DNA of 64,000 bases from an uncultured Enhydrobacter sp. (GCA_946222995.1 CAMIOS010000005.1:31628-95627); one strand, 5' to 3'; positions 1 to 9,120 are shown, counted from the stretch's first letter. The notes: generated by a model not told the origin, from the sequence alone. Translations and numbers: made by a program.

Positions 1-557
1 GTTTTTTCTGGCTTGCCAATATCCTCACTTTTATCCGTCACCCAATCAATAAACTGGGTATGGTTTTTTTGCTTGGCAAAGTCAAAGTGTCCATGTTGTT
101 CATCATTGTGATAGTCAATGACTAACGCATTTGCCCCTTCTTGCGCGGATTCAAGCGTTTCGGCGACTACCAAAGCGATGGGCTGACCGTGATAGAAAAT
201 CTCGCTCACTCCCTGTACAGGTGCCAATTTCACGCCGCCTTGTTGCGGATTGCGTAAAAACTGCTCATCATAAAACACCTCTAACACGCCAGCCACTTGT
301 AGAGCCGTATCTTTATGCACTTTTTTAACTTTGCCTTTACCGATGGTCGCGCCCACCATGACCCCATAGCAGAGTTCATCAAAATCATTTTCGGCAGTGT
401 AAGTGGCTTTACCTGCTACTTTTAGATGACCTTCGATGCGGTTAAGCGGCTTGCCAACCAGTTTACTATCGGTGGTATCTAGGCGAGAGGGGATGGGTTT
501 ATCCATCGTCAGTTGTTTTTCAAGCGGCTTTTCGCCAAATAGTTGTTTTAGGCTCAT
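1..557 (-). CDS. Aldehyde/xanthine oxidoreductase, molybdenum-binding subunit (PaoC-like), partial
   Basis: The first about 185 residues of the large molybdopterin subunit of a xanthine-oxidase-family enzyme; the C-terminal part lies beyond the left edge. Translation from the ATG at 557 gives MSLKQLFGEK, then the family's N-terminal pattern VGKPLNRIEGHLKVAGKATY and, further on, FYHGQPIALVVAETLESAQ, which is the aldehyde oxidase a/b hammerhead domain. The start overlaps the stop of the FAD subunit gene as ATGA, so the two are translationally coupled. Family knowledge: this subunit binds the molybdenum cofactor (in PaoC the cytosine dinucleotide form) and oxidises aldehydes or N-heterocycles. 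The substrate cannot be read from this fragment. Confidence 0.85.
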   Translation of the reverse strand, partial: MSLKQLFGEKPLEKQLTMDKPIPSRLDTTDSKLVGKPLNRIEGHLKVAGKATYTAENDFDELCYGVMVGATIGKGKVKKVHKDTALQVAGVLEVFYDEQFLRNPQQGGVKLAPVQGVSEIFYHGQPIALVVAETLESAQEGANALVIDYHNDEQHGHFDFAKQKNHTQFIDWVTDKSEDIGKPEK

Positions 558-1582
558 GCGCTGACTCCACTACTTAACGGGCTAGATTGATTGGGTTGCT
601 GTAATGCACGGCTGATGACATGGTGCAACAGGCGTTGTACTAAGATGGCTTTATAATCCGTTTGCTCATCAATATTGGCATCTTTTAGCAGTGTAGCAAC
701 GGCCAATTCAATGCTGACGGCATCCCCTGTGGTACCGGTAAGAATTTTTTCTATTTCACGATTTCGCCACGGTTGGCTAGCAATGCCGCCAAAAGCAAGT
801 TTGACATCGGTTAAGGTATTGTTTTCATGACTAATGACGGCTGCCACAGAAACCAAGGCAAAGGCATATGACGCACGATCCCGTACTTTATCGTAGCTAT
901 GAACGCCTTTGGTGGGCGGTGGCAAAATAATATGGGTCATTAAATCGCCGCGATTTAGGCAAGTTTCAATATGAGGCGTATCAGCGGGTAGGCGGTAAAA
1001 GTCTGCAATAGGCACATGACGGATTTGTCCATCGGCTTGGGTAATTTCGATGGTGGCATCAAGCAATCGCATTGCCACCGCCATATCCGATGGATGGTTC
1101 GCGATACAATGTTCACTGGTGCCCAAAATCGCCAAATTGTGGTGAAGCCCGTCTTTTGCCCCACAGCCAGAGTTAGGTTCGCGTTTATTGCAAGGGCTAT
1201 CGGGCTGATAAAAATAATAACAACGGGTACGCTGTAGCAAGTTACCGCCAGTGCTGGCTTTGTTACGAAGTTGCTGCGATGCCCCTGACAATAGCGCTCG
1301 AGCGAGAACCGCATAATTTTTACGGACGATAGGATGGGCAGCTAACTCGCTATTACTCACCAGTGCCCCGATTTTTAGCCCGCCTTCGGGTGTGGGTTCG
1401 ATGGTGTTAAGGGGTAAACGCGAAATGTCAATCAAGTGGCTGGGTTGTTCGATTTCAAGCTTCATTAAATCCAATAAATTGGTGCCGCCTGCAATAAAAA
1501 AAGGTCGGGATGCTTGGGACTGTTTGGCAAAGTTGACGGCGTCCTCTAACGTGGCAGCTCGTTGATAATCAAAGGATTTCAT
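554..1582 (-). CDS. Aldehyde/xanthine oxidoreductase, FAD-binding subunit (PaoB-like)
   Basis: A 342-residue CoxM/PaoB-type flavoprotein that passes electrons between the iron-sulfur subunit and the molybdenum subunit. FAD-binding signatures are AGGTNLLDLMK at residues 31-41 and TGGNLLQRTRC at 111-121. Cysteines 121, 131 and 140, with C159 a possible fourth, lie in an insertion resembling the extra [4Fe-4S] site known in E. coli PaoB; that cluster is inferred from similarity. It overlaps both neighbours by 4 bases (ATGA), which fits a tight paoA-paoB-paoC order. Assignment to this family is firm; substrate is unknown. Confidence 0.9.
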   Translation of the reverse strand: MKSFDYQRAATLEDAVNFAKQSQASRPFFIAGGTNLLDLMKLEIEQPSHLIDISRLPLNTIEPTPEGGLKIGALVSNSELAAHPIVRKNYAVLARALLSGASQQLRNKASTGGNLLQRTRCYYFYQPDSPCNKREPNSGCGAKDGLHHNLAILGTSEHCIANHPSDMAVAMRLLDATIEITQADGQIRHVPIADFYRLPADTPHIETCLNRGDLMTHIILPPPTKGVHSYDKVRDRASYAFALVSVAAVISHENNTLTDVKLAFGGIASQPWRNREIEKILTGTTGDAVSIELAVATLLKDANIDEQTDYKAILVQRLLHHVISRALQQPNQSSPLSSGVSA

Positions 1583-2163
1583 CGCACTACTCCTTGATTG
1601 GCGGTTTGGGCAGAGTCATCGAAGACATCCGATTGTTCTAATACTTGCTTAATTGCCCGCACAATATTCGGGTATGCAGAGCATCGACAAATATTGCCAC
1701 TCATGCGCTCAGAAATTTCTTTTTCTAACTGTTGGTTGAGCCTTGCTTTATCCGTGGTAAATGGTTGCATCAAGTCTGCAGACACATGACTGGGCATCTG
1801 TTGACGTAGTTCCTCAATCAGCGCTTTGGTCGAGCAAATTTGCCCAGGGGTGCAATAGCCACATTGAAAGGCATCATGGTCCAAAAAAGCTTGTTGGATG
1901 GGGTGAAGCTGCTCGGGGGAACCAATACCTTCAATGGTTTGGATCTCATCCCCTTCGTGCATGATGGCCAAGGTTAGGCAGCCATTGACCCGTTTGCCAT
2001 TGATTAATATCGTGCAGGCACCACATTGCCCATGATCACAGCCTTTTTTGCTGCCAGTTAATCCTAAATGATGGCGACAGACATCCAGCAAGGTGGTACG
2101 AACGTCTAAATCTGTTAAGGTATAATCTTGTTGATTAATATGAAGGGTTAAGGAACTAGCCAT
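1579..2163 (-). CDS. Aldehyde/xanthine oxidoreductase, [2Fe-2S] subunit (PaoA-like)
   Basis: Small iron-sulfur subunit of the oxidoreductase. It has the plant-ferredoxin-type loop GCDHGQCGACTILINGKRV followed by a fourth cysteine, then the second cluster domain with FQCGYCTPGQ and GNICRCSAYPNI. The reading frame is open back to 2187, but MASSLTLHINQQ beginning at 2163 matches the usual start of the ferredoxin domain; no strong ribosome site decides it. Unlike E. coli PaoA, which carries a Tat signal, no twin-arginine leader is visible, so the enzyme is probably cytoplasmic. First gene of the minus-strand operon. Confidence 0.88.
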   Translation of the reverse strand: MASSLTLHINQQDYTLTDLDVRTTLLDVCRHHLGLTGSKKGCDHGQCGACTILINGKRVNGCLTLAIMHEGDEIQTIEGIGSPEQLHPIQQAFLDHDAFQCGYCTPGQICSTKALIEELRQQMPSHVSADLMQPFTTDKARLNQQLEKEISERMSGNICRCSAYPNIVRAIKQVLEQSDVFDDSAQTANQGVVR

Positions 2164-2550
2164 GGTGATTCTGCCCATTATTATCAATTATTATAGGTAT
2201 ATGTAACGAAACGCCTAAATTATAAAACGATTTGAATGTAATTAACGGAGTTGATATTGTTGTATAAATGTATTAAATCTTATGTTTTAAAAAATTTTGT
2301 CTAAAAACGATTTGTGGTTATCACACGCATTATTTTAAAATGGTGTATTCACACTGACTAGAGTAAATGGAAAAAGAAGAAATAATGGCCTTATTGAATT
2401 AACCTGTGAGCTAAATGATGCTTTAAATGAGTAATCATTAAATTAATTGATAAAAATTATAAATTGAATAGCGGCATTCAGCTATGTCATGATTCATTTT
2501 GGCTATATTACCTATTAATAATAAAATCTTTAAGACGAGCACGCTACCCA
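2164..2550. other. Divergent intergenic region between paoA-like and moeA
   Basis: An AT-rich stretch of about 390 bases that should carry promoters for both the oxidoreductase operon (minus) and the moe/moa operon (plus). No Moco riboswitch and no clear ModE palindrome was recognised. Weak -35/-10-like hexamers occur around 2251-2278 on plus but are not convincing. The frame of moeA stays open upstream to 2464 without a plausible start. Confidence 0.5.
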
Positions 2551-3840
2551 ATGATCACTGTCAATGAGTTAAAAGCCGCTATTACTTGTCGCTGTCAACG
2601 CTACCTACGCGATTATCCTTTGGCAATGCGGGCAACTGATGAATTGCCTTTATTGCAGTCCCAAAACGCCGTTCTTGCTTGTGATATTAAAGCGGCTTTT
2701 GATATTCCCCGTCAAAACCTCTCCTCAATGGATGGCTTTGCGATTGCCAAGGGTAGTTATCTTAGCGAAAATGCTAAAATTGACATTATTGGTGAATCGG
2801 GTGCAGGTAAGCCATTTAATGGCAATGTCAAAGCAGGTCAAGGGGTGCGGATTTTTACAGGGGCTGTTTTGCCTACCGATTGCAATACAGTAGTCATGCA
2901 AGAAAATACCAATTTTAGCGAAATTAAGCACAGTTTGGATAAAACCCAACCTTATCAAATCAAGTTGACCCAGACTGCCGATATTGGCAGTCATATCCGT
3001 GAACAAGGCGGTGAAGTACAAGTGGGAGAGACCGTATTATCAGCAGGCAAACGCCTAAACCCAGCCGATATCAGCTTATTGGCTAATTTGGGGCTCGATA
3101 TGATAACCGTCGCTAAACCGTTAATCGTTGGTATTATTGCCACAGGCGATGAGCTAGTGGAAATAGGGCAGCCACTTGAGCACCTTGCACAAATTTATAA
3201 TTCTAATACCCCAACGCTTAAAACGTTGCTCAAAGATATGCCCGTTATCATTCAAGATTACGGCATTGTGCGTGATGAACTAGTCGCCACCCGTCAAACG
3301 GTGCAACAAGCCATTAGCGAGTGCGATGTGATCATCTCTAGTGCCGGGGTTTCCGTTGGCGATTATGATTTTTTAACGAGTGTGATTCAAGAATTGGGGA
3401 AAATTAACCATTACAAAGTGGCAATGAAACCGGGTAAACCGTTTGTGTTTGGTGAATTTGAACAAGACAAAAAAACGGTATTATATTTTGGTTTACCAGG
3501 TAATCCGCTATCTACGGTCGTGTGCTGTCTTAATTTTGTCAAACCTGCCTTGTGGCGACTGTCTGGCGTGGTAGAATCGGATATACCCAAACAACTGAAG
3601 CTCACCGCCACCACAACGCATGACATCAAAAAACAAGCCGGAAGACAAGATTATCAACGAGCAATTTTTTGCCAAAATAGTGATGGCAGTTTTAGTGTCA
3701 CGCCGTTACCGGCACAAGACTCTCACCGAGTGAAACAGCTTAGCCAAGCCAATTGTTTGCTCGTTTTGCCCAAGGATAATGCTGGGGTAAATGCTGGCGA
3801 ACAGGTAGTGATTGAGCCCTTTAGTTGGAATTTTTCATAA
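2551..3840 (+). CDS. moeA: Molybdopterin molybdenumtransferase MoeA
   Basis: About 429 residues. MoeA inserts molybdate into adenylylated molybdopterin, the last common step of molybdenum cofactor synthesis. Visible signatures are SSMDGFAIA, the TGDEL segment, SAGVSVGDYDF, MKPGKPFVFG and GLPGNPLSTVVC, in the family order. The open frame begins at 2464, but ATG 2551 (MITVNELKAAI) fits the family N-terminus; the 29 upstream codons look non-homologous. First gene of a six-gene Moco operon, and the divergent neighbour is a Moco enzyme. Confidence 0.93.
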   Translation: MITVNELKAAITCRCQRYLRDYPLAMRATDELPLLQSQNAVLACDIKAAFDIPRQNLSSMDGFAIAKGSYLSENAKIDIIGESGAGKPFNGNVKAGQGVRIFTGAVLPTDCNTVVMQENTNFSEIKHSLDKTQPYQIKLTQTADIGSHIREQGGEVQVGETVLSAGKRLNPADISLLANLGLDMITVAKPLIVGIIATGDELVEIGQPLEHLAQIYNSNTPTLKTLLKDMPVIIQDYGIVRDELVATRQTVQQAISECDVIISSAGVSVGDYDFLTSVIQELGKINHYKVAMKPGKPFVFGEFEQDKKTVLYFGLPGNPLSTVVCCLNFVKPALWRLSGVVESDIPKQLKLTATTTHDIKKQAGRQDYQRAIFCQNSDGSFSVTPLPAQDSHRVKQLSQANCLLVLPKDNAGVNAGEQVVIEPFSWNFS

Positions 3841-3851
3841 ATTTGAAGACG

Positions 3852-4850
3852 ATGATACAAACACCCCAGCAGCTTGTTGATAGTTTTCAAAGAAAACTGA
3901 CCTATTTACGTCTGTCAATCACCGATTTTTGCAATTTTCGCTGCAATTATTGCCTGCCAAATGGCTATACCGCTAATGGGGGTAAACGTCCGACTAACGA
4001 GCTTTCGTTATCCGAAATCGATACTTTAATACAAGGCTTTGCTAAACTTGGTACGACCAAAGTGCGTCTCACCGGCGGCGAGCCATCGATTCGTCAAGAT
4101 TTACCAAACATCATCGAACTTGCCAAACAGATATCAGGCATCCAAACGGTGGCATTAAGCTCAAATGGCTATCGCCTTGCCAAGCATTTAAACGACTGGC
4201 AATCCGCAGGACTGGATAAACTAAATATCAGCATTGATAGTTTTGACCCCTTGATTTTTAAACAAATCACCGGCTTTGATATATTGCCGACCCTGCTCAA
4301 AGACATTGATAAACTGCTTGAAACCACGGATATTAAGCTAAAACTTAACGGTATTTTAATGGCAGATACCGCTTTTGATAATTTGCAACGTGCTTTAGGT
4401 TACGTTAAATCTCGCCCTGTGACCTATCGTTTTATCGAGTTTATGCAAACGTCGGATAATCGAGATTTATTTTTTGCTCAGCATTCTAGTAGCCAACGAA
4501 TCAAAGACTATCTATTGCAAAACGGTTGGCAAGCCCAAATCCGAGCAAGTGATGCGGGCCCTGCCATTGAATATCACCATGTGGATTATGTCGGTGCGAT
4601 TGGATTGATTGAGCCGTATGCCCCGCAGTTTTGCGATTCGTGTAATCGTCTGCGAGTTAATAGCCAAGGCAAGGTGCATTTGTGCTTATTCGACCAAGGT
4701 AGTTATGATGTGCGTGCGTTTTTGGCGAACGGCGATGTCAATGGATTGGTAACTGCTCTACAAAACCTGATGCCTGTTAAACCTGAATACCATTTACTCA
4801 AAGAGAATAATAGCGGGATTATGGCAAATCTATCAATGGTAGGGGGGTAG
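3852..4850 (+). CDS. moaA: GTP 3',8-cyclase MoaA (radical SAM)
   Basis: About 332 residues; catalyses the first step of molybdenum cofactor synthesis, GTP to 3',8-cyclo-7,8-dihydro-GTP. The radical-SAM CxxxCxxC motif is CNFRCNYC (C27, C31, C34), followed by RLTGGEPSIRQDL. The C-terminal cluster cysteines are in FCDSCNRLRV and the VHLCLF segment. The protein ends in GG, needed in the family for catalysis. ATG 3852 is preferred to the TTG at 3825, which would overlap moeA. The gene lies 11 bases after moeA. Confidence 0.93.
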   Translation: MIQTPQQLVDSFQRKLTYLRLSITDFCNFRCNYCLPNGYTANGGKRPTNELSLSEIDTLIQGFAKLGTTKVRLTGGEPSIRQDLPNIIELAKQISGIQTVALSSNGYRLAKHLNDWQSAGLDKLNISIDSFDPLIFKQITGFDILPTLLKDIDKLLETTDIKLKLNGILMADTAFDNLQRALGYVKSRPVTYRFIEFMQTSDNRDLFFAQHSSSQRIKDYLLQNGWQAQIRASDAGPAIEYHHVDYVGAIGLIEPYAPQFCDSCNRLRVNSQGKVHLCLFDQGSYDVRAFLANGDVNGLVTALQNLMPVKPEYHLLKENNSGIMANLSMVGG

Positions 4851-4914
4851 GTGTTTTGATCATCTACATTAAAAAACGTATCATATGAATATGCGTTGAA
4901 AAAAGGAAACATTT

Positions 4915-5448
4915 ATGAGCAAACCCGAAAAACCATTTATCCCCCTCAATATTGCCGTATTAACGGTATCGGATACGCGTACCCTTGATGAAGATACGTC
5001 AGGGAAATACCTTGCCGATAGTATCCTACAAGCAGGGCATACCCTTGCCGAGCGAGCCTTAACAACGGATGATATTTACCAAATCCGTGCCAAAGTCAGC
5101 CAATGGATAGCCGACCCATCTGTTCACGCCATCATCACCACAGGCGGTACGGGTTTTTATACCCGTGACCAAATTCCCGAAGCCTTAACCCCTTTGTTTG
5201 ATAAAGAAGTACAAGGCTTTGGCGAGTTGTTCCGTGCCTTATCAAAAGACGAAATCGGCATGAGTACCTTACAATCTCGTGCCGTGGCTGGTATGGCAAA
5301 CAACACGGCAATTTTTTGTTTACCAGGCTCATCAGGGGCGTGCCGTACTGGTTGGGAAGGGATTATCCAAGAGCAGCTCGATAACCGCACCCGTCCATGT
5401 AACTTTGTACCGCATTTAATGGGTGTTAATCCAAACCATGACAACTAA
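4915..5448 (+). CDS. moaB: Molybdenum cofactor biosynthesis protein MoaB/Mog family
   Basis: A 177-residue MogA/MoaB-fold protein, expected to adenylylate molybdopterin before MoeA acts. Motifs are LTVSDTRTLDEDTSGKYL near the N-terminus and ITTGGTGFYTRDQIPEAL in the middle; the GSSGACRTGWEGI stretch lies near the C-terminus. A strong ribosome site, AAAAGGAAAC, precedes ATG 4915. MoaB and MogA are hard to separate from sequence alone; length and operon position favour MoaB. The 3' end overlaps moaC by 11 bases. Confidence 0.88.
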   Translation: MSKPEKPFIPLNIAVLTVSDTRTLDEDTSGKYLADSILQAGHTLAERALTTDDIYQIRAKVSQWIADPSVHAIITTGGTGFYTRDQIPEALTPLFDKEVQGFGELFRALSKDEIGMSTLQSRAVAGMANNTAIFCLPGSSGACRTGWEGIIQEQLDNRTRPCNFVPHLMGVNPNHDN

Positions 5449-5935
5449 TTTAACGCACCTAGACCTTAGCCATTTAGACACCAACGGCGACATTGCGATG
5501 GTCGATGTGTCGGGCAAAACTATCACTAAGCGTACCGCCACTGCCACAGGACAAGTCATCTTCCCGACTGATATTTACCAAGCGATAAAGTCCGCCGACG
5601 GCATGACAAAAAAAGGCTCAATTACCCAAACTGCCCATATCGCAGGGGTTATGGCAGCCAAACGAACCCACGAGCTTATCCCCCTTTGCCACCAACTACC
5701 GCTCGACGGTGCCAAAATTGCCTTTGACTATGATGATGCAACTTGCTCAATCAACGTCACTGCCACCGCCAAAGTCACGCACAAAACAGGTGTGGAAATG
5801 GAAGCCTTAACCGCGGTGTCAGTCGCTTGCCTAACGATTTATGACATGACTAAAGCTTTATCGCATGACATCATCATCAGCGATATCAAGCTACTCACCA
5901 AAACAGGGGGTAAATCCGATTATGTCAATGCCTAA
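5438..5935 (+). CDS. moaC: Cyclic pyranopterin monophosphate synthase MoaC
   Basis: 165 residues. MoaC converts the MoaA product to cyclic pyranopterin monophosphate. Family hallmarks seen are AHIAGVMAAKRTHELIPLCH, with the conserved Lys and His, and VEMEALTAVSVACLTIYDMT. The start is taken at ATG 5438 (MTTNLTHLDLS), which overlaps the end of moaB; an upstream in-frame start at 5423 is unnecessary. Confidence 0.93.
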   Translation: MTTNLTHLDLSHLDTNGDIAMVDVSGKTITKRTATATGQVIFPTDIYQAIKSADGMTKKGSITQTAHIAGVMAAKRTHELIPLCHQLPLDGAKIAFDYDDATCSINVTATAKVTHKTGVEMEALTAVSVACLTIYDMTKALSHDIIISDIKLLTKTGGKSDYVNA

Positions 5936-6173
5936 AACTTTAGAAATTTTATACTTTGCCAGTCTAGCTGAACAAGCAAGGAAAGACGAAGAAAAAATCC
6001 AATTTGCAGGTGAAGATTTGACTGACCTGTATCAAATCTTAAGCAAAAAATACGGCTTTACACTAACACAAGTCAAACTTGCCGTTGCTATCAATCATGA
6101 AATGACCCGTTGGGACACACCGATTAACGATGGTGATATCATCGCGTTTATCCCACCTGTGGCAGGGGGCTAA
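5922..6173 (+). CDS. moaD: Molybdopterin synthase sulfur carrier subunit MoaD
   Basis: 83 residues with the ubiquitin-like MoaD pattern: LEILYFASLAEQAR at the start, a middle NHEMTRWDTPINDGDIIAF segment, and the essential C-terminal PPVAGG. The terminal glycine is the one thiocarboxylated in the family. ATG 5922 lies inside the 3' end of moaC, downstream of an AGGGGG ribosome site, so translation is coupled. Confidence 0.92.
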   Translation: MSMPKTLEILYFASLAEQARKDEEKIQFAGEDLTDLYQILSKKYGFTLTQVKLAVAINHEMTRWDTPINDGDIIAFIPPVAGG

Positions 6174-6178
6174 GTCAA

Positions 6179-6670
6179 ATGTCAAATCTGCATCAAGGCG
6201 CATCGGCGATTGGCATGAGCGAAGATGAAGCCTACCAAACTGTCATCACAAACGGATTTGCATTGACTGACCAACCAATTGACGATAGACGACTCAAACA
6301 AGCTTTGATGCGTGAAAGCTGTGGTGCATTTGCCACGTTTGAAGGTTGGGTACGCAATCATAACAACGCTCGTCCCGTCACCAAACTCACCTATTACGGC
6401 TACGAAAAACTGGCACTTAATCAAGGTAAAAAGCTGATTGAACAAGCCAAAGCGAAGTTTGATATCGAGCACGCTGTTGCTATGCATCGTATTGGTGACT
6501 TAGTAATCGGTGACATGGCGGTATGGATTGGTGTGGTTTCGGCGCACCGTTATCCTGCGTTTGATGCGTGTCGTTGGCTCCTCGATGCCATCAAAGCCGA
6601 TATCCCAGTATGGAAACAAGAGTTTTATGCCGACAGTGACGAGCCACTATGGCTAGCAAATAATGGATAA
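6179..6670 (+). CDS. moaE: Molybdopterin synthase catalytic subunit MoaE
   Basis: 163 residues; with MoaD it adds the dithiolene sulfurs to cyclic pyranopterin monophosphate. Recognisable parts are CGAFATFEGWVRNHNN, the YGYEKLALNQGKKL region, HRIGDLVIGDMAVWIGV and the catalytic-lysine segment AIKADIPVWKQEF. About 25 residues at the N-terminus precede the conserved core. It follows moaD after 5 bases. Confidence 0.93.
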   Translation: MSNLHQGASAIGMSEDEAYQTVITNGFALTDQPIDDRRLKQALMRESCGAFATFEGWVRNHNNARPVTKLTYYGYEKLALNQGKKLIEQAKAKFDIEHAVAMHRIGDLVIGDMAVWIGVVSAHRYPAFDACRWLLDAIKADIPVWKQEFYADSDEPLWLANNG

Positions 6671-6697
6671 CTCATCAAAAATTAAGGCTAAACACCC

Positions 6698-7435
6698 ATG
6701 ACAACTGCGATATTAAGTGTATTATTTTTTATTTCGGCTTTGTTGTATTCTTCGGTGGGGCATGGTGGGGCTTCGGGCTATTTGGCAATGATGGGACTAA
6801 TGGGAGTAGAACCAAGTTTGATGAAGCCTACCGCCTTGTGCTTAAACATTTTGGTATCCACGATTGCCTTCTGGCGGTTTTATAGTAGCAAAAACTTTTC
6901 TTGGCAAATTTTTATCCCGCTGGCTATTACCGCTGTACCGATGGCGTTTATTGGGGGAATGACCCATTTACCGAGTCATGTATATAAGCCGATTGTTGGA
7001 ATAGTGCTGATTTTTTCTGCCATTTATTCCTTTATTTTTGCCAAAAAACTCACGAGTGAGCAGCCATTAAAGTCGGTATCAAAAGGGATTTTGGCAATGG
7101 TGGGGGCAATTTTGGGATTGTTATCAGGGCTGACAGGCGTTGGCGGCGGGGTGTTTTTAAGTCCGATTTTGCTGTTTAATCGTTGGGCAAGTCCTAAAAT
7201 TGTCGCTGGTGTGGCGTCGGGGTTTATTTTAGTCAATTCAATTTCAGGTTTGTTTGGTGTTTTATCGACAGGCGCAAAGTTACCGAGCCAACTACCAATC
7301 TGGCTGTTAGCGGTATGTGTGGGTGGTTTTATTGGGGCGACTTTCGGCAGTAAACGCCTAGCTGACCCGATACTGAACCAATTATTGTCAGCCGTGTTAT
7401 TGATTGCCGGGCTAAAGATGTTGGCAAATTTTTGA
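6698..7435 (+). CDS. TSUP family sulfite/anion permease (TauE/SafE-like)
   Basis: 245 residues, almost wholly hydrophobic, with about seven or eight membrane helices. It has the duplicated TSUP pattern: SSVGHGGASGYLAMMGLMGV near the N-terminus and SGLTGVGGGVFLSPILLF after residue 130. TSUP proteins move sulfite, sulfoacetate or other small anions. Its place 27 bases after moaE suggests co-transcription, so a link to molybdate or sulfur supply is possible, but the substrate is not deducible. Confidence 0.85.
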   Translation: MTTAILSVLFFISALLYSSVGHGGASGYLAMMGLMGVEPSLMKPTALCLNILVSTIAFWRFYSSKNFSWQIFIPLAITAVPMAFIGGMTHLPSHVYKPIVGIVLIFSAIYSFIFAKKLTSEQPLKSVSKGILAMVGAILGLLSGLTGVGGGVFLSPILLFNRWASPKIVAGVASGFILVNSISGLFGVLSTGAKLPSQLPIWLLAVCVGGFIGATFGSKRLADPILNQLLSAVLLIAGLKMLANF

Positions 7436-7455
7436 TAATATAGTGGTTAATGCAG

Positions 7456-8109
7456 CTAATGGATTGCCCCACCGCCAATTTTACTATCACTTTGGATCGT
7501 CACAACCGTATGAATCATAATGTTGACTGCGTCCTTTAGCATTTGTAATGCCATACTGGGCTGCGTTGGCTGATGGGCAATTTGCTCTGGCAAATAAGGG
7601 ATATGCACAAAACCTGACTTGGCTATATTGTATCGCCTGGCAAGATGTTGTAAGGCAAAAAAGCTATGGTTACACACAAAGGTTCCTGCGCTATTAGACA
7701 CTAAAGCAGGGATACCGTGGCTTTGTAAGGCCTGTACCATCGCCTTAATGGGCAGCGTGGTAAAATAGGCAGCAGGGGCATTATCAATCACCGGCAAGTC
7801 AATCGGTTGATTACCCGCATTGTCAAGAATGCGAGCGTCATCGATATTAATAGCCACCCGCTCTGGGGTAATAGCCGCTCGACCGCCCGCTTGCCCAAAG
7901 CTGATGACAATATCGGGCTTTACCTCGTTAATAGCGGCTTCAAGTGCCGTTATACTTGCGCCAAACACACAAGGCAAACAGCGAGTCACTATCACCGTAT
8001 CATCAACGTTCTCAAGCGTTTGATTATCTAACGCTTTGATCATTTCCCAAGACGGGTTAATAGGCTCGTTGTCAAAAGGCTCAAATCCTGTCAATAATAC
8101 TTTGGTCAT
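7456..8109 (-). CDS. pcp: Pyrrolidone-carboxylate peptidase (pyroglutamyl peptidase I)
   Basis: 217 residues, peptidase family C15. It removes N-terminal 5-oxoproline (pyroglutamate) from peptides in the cytoplasm. Catalytic regions are all present: the Glu in AAITPERVAINIDDARI, the Cys in SNSAGTFVCNHSFF and the His in GFVHIPYLPEQ. AAGGA lies at the correct distance from ATG 8109. It follows the DUF969/DUF979 genes, so free 5-oxoproline made here can feed the PxpABC enzyme encoded on the opposite strand. Confidence 0.94.
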   Translation of the reverse strand: MTKVLLTGFEPFDNEPINPSWEMIKALDNQTLENVDDTVIVTRCLPCVFGASITALEAAINEVKPDIVISFGQAGGRAAITPERVAINIDDARILDNAGNQPIDLPVIDNAPAAYFTTLPIKAMVQALQSHGIPALVSNSAGTFVCNHSFFALQHLARRYNIAKSGFVHIPYLPEQIAHQPTQPSMALQMLKDAVNIMIHTVVTIQSDSKIGGGAIH

Positions 8110-8155
8110 TGCTTGTCCTTCAAGTGCTTATAAGCTTAAAATTGAAACATCGCCG

Positions 8156-9115
8156 TTAAAACGCCAGTAAATACATCAATACAATATTCACCGCCAACAA
8201 TGGTAATGCCGTACCGATTTGGGCTTTAATCACTGCGTTTTTATCCTCAAGCTCGAGTAGGGCAGAAGGAATGATATTAAAGTTCGCTGCCATTGGCGTC
8301 ATGAGCGTACCACAATACCCGCTAAACATACCAATCGCACACACCACCGCAGGATTGGCATGATGTTGTAATATCAAAATTGGTAAGCCGATCCCTGCCG
8401 TAATCACAGGAAACGCCGCAAACGCATTACCCATAATCATGGTGAAAATCGCCATGCCGATACAATAAGCCGCCACTGCAATCAAGCGATTATCTACCGC
8501 CAAAAAGTCCGTGGTCAATTGGGCAATCGCTTTACCCACACCCGCATCCGTAAAGATAATGCCTAGCACGGCCAATAGCTGCGGCAACACCACCGCCCAG
8601 CCCATGGCTTCAAGTAAACGGCGGGTTTCTTTCATTGATTGCATCGGGGTTTCACGCGTGATCCAACAGGCTAAACCCAACGCAATAATAGAGGCAATCC
8701 CCAGTCCCGCCAAGGTTTCATTCTTTTCGGGGAATAAGCGTAAATCACCAAAATGGGCGTTTTTTAACACCACCGCACAGATAATGGTAAAAAATGGAAT
8801 CGCCAATGCAGGGATAAACAGTTTGTTCTTTAAACGAGCGGCACGTTCCTGCAATGCGTTAGCCGAGGGCATTTCAGCTTTCCCCGCTGACACGCCATTA
8901 ATCCCCGCAATCAGTGCCATCAGCACGACCAACACCCCAATAAATAATGGCGGAATAAAATTGCCTAACAAAAAAATTAGCCCATATGCGCCCCAAAAAA
9001 AGCCACTGGTAAAGCGTTTTGGGTTAGTATTATCGCTAATGGTGAGGCCTGCGGTAATCAATAAAATAATACCGACCAACCAAAATAAATAATCCATTTT
9101 AATCAATGATTCCAT
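8156..9115 (-). CDS. DUF979 family membrane protein, probable 5-oxoproline transport partner
   Basis: 319 residues with about nine hydrophobic helices; starts MDYLFWLVGIILLITAGLTI after six residues. It belongs to the DUF979 family, normally paired with DUF969 and found beside pyrrolidone-carboxylate peptidase or 5-oxoprolinase genes. TAAAGGATAATC precedes ATG 9115. It follows the DUF969 gene by 5 bases. Transport of 5-oxoproline is inferred from neighbourhood only; the sequence does not show a known transporter motif. Confidence 0.8.
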   Translation of the reverse strand: MESLIKMDYLFWLVGIILLITAGLTISDNTNPKRFTSGFFWGAYGLIFLLGNFIPPLFIGVLVVLMALIAGINGVSAGKAEMPSANALQERAARLKNKLFIPALAIPFFTIICAVVLKNAHFGDLRLFPEKNETLAGLGIASIIALGLACWITRETPMQSMKETRRLLEAMGWAVVLPQLLAVLGIIFTDAGVGKAIAQLTTDFLAVDNRLIAVAAYCIGMAIFTMIMGNAFAAFPVITAGIGLPILILQHHANPAVVCAIGMFSGYCGTLMTPMAANFNIIPSALLELEDKNAVIKAQIGTALPLLAVNIVLMYLLAF

Positions 9116-9120
9116 GACGA

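Noticed and set aside
2344..2435. Short frame with a protein-like end (GLIELTCELNDALNE) in the intergenic region before moeA
   Set aside because: Only about 28 codons with no start; could be a decayed gene end, but evidence is too thin.
2164..2550. Moco riboswitch upstream of moeA
   Set aside because: The conserved GC-rich stems of the motif are absent; the region is AT-rich.
8511..9092. 193-residue frame on plus
   Set aside because: Antisense shadow of the DUF979 membrane protein; no ribosome site or family.
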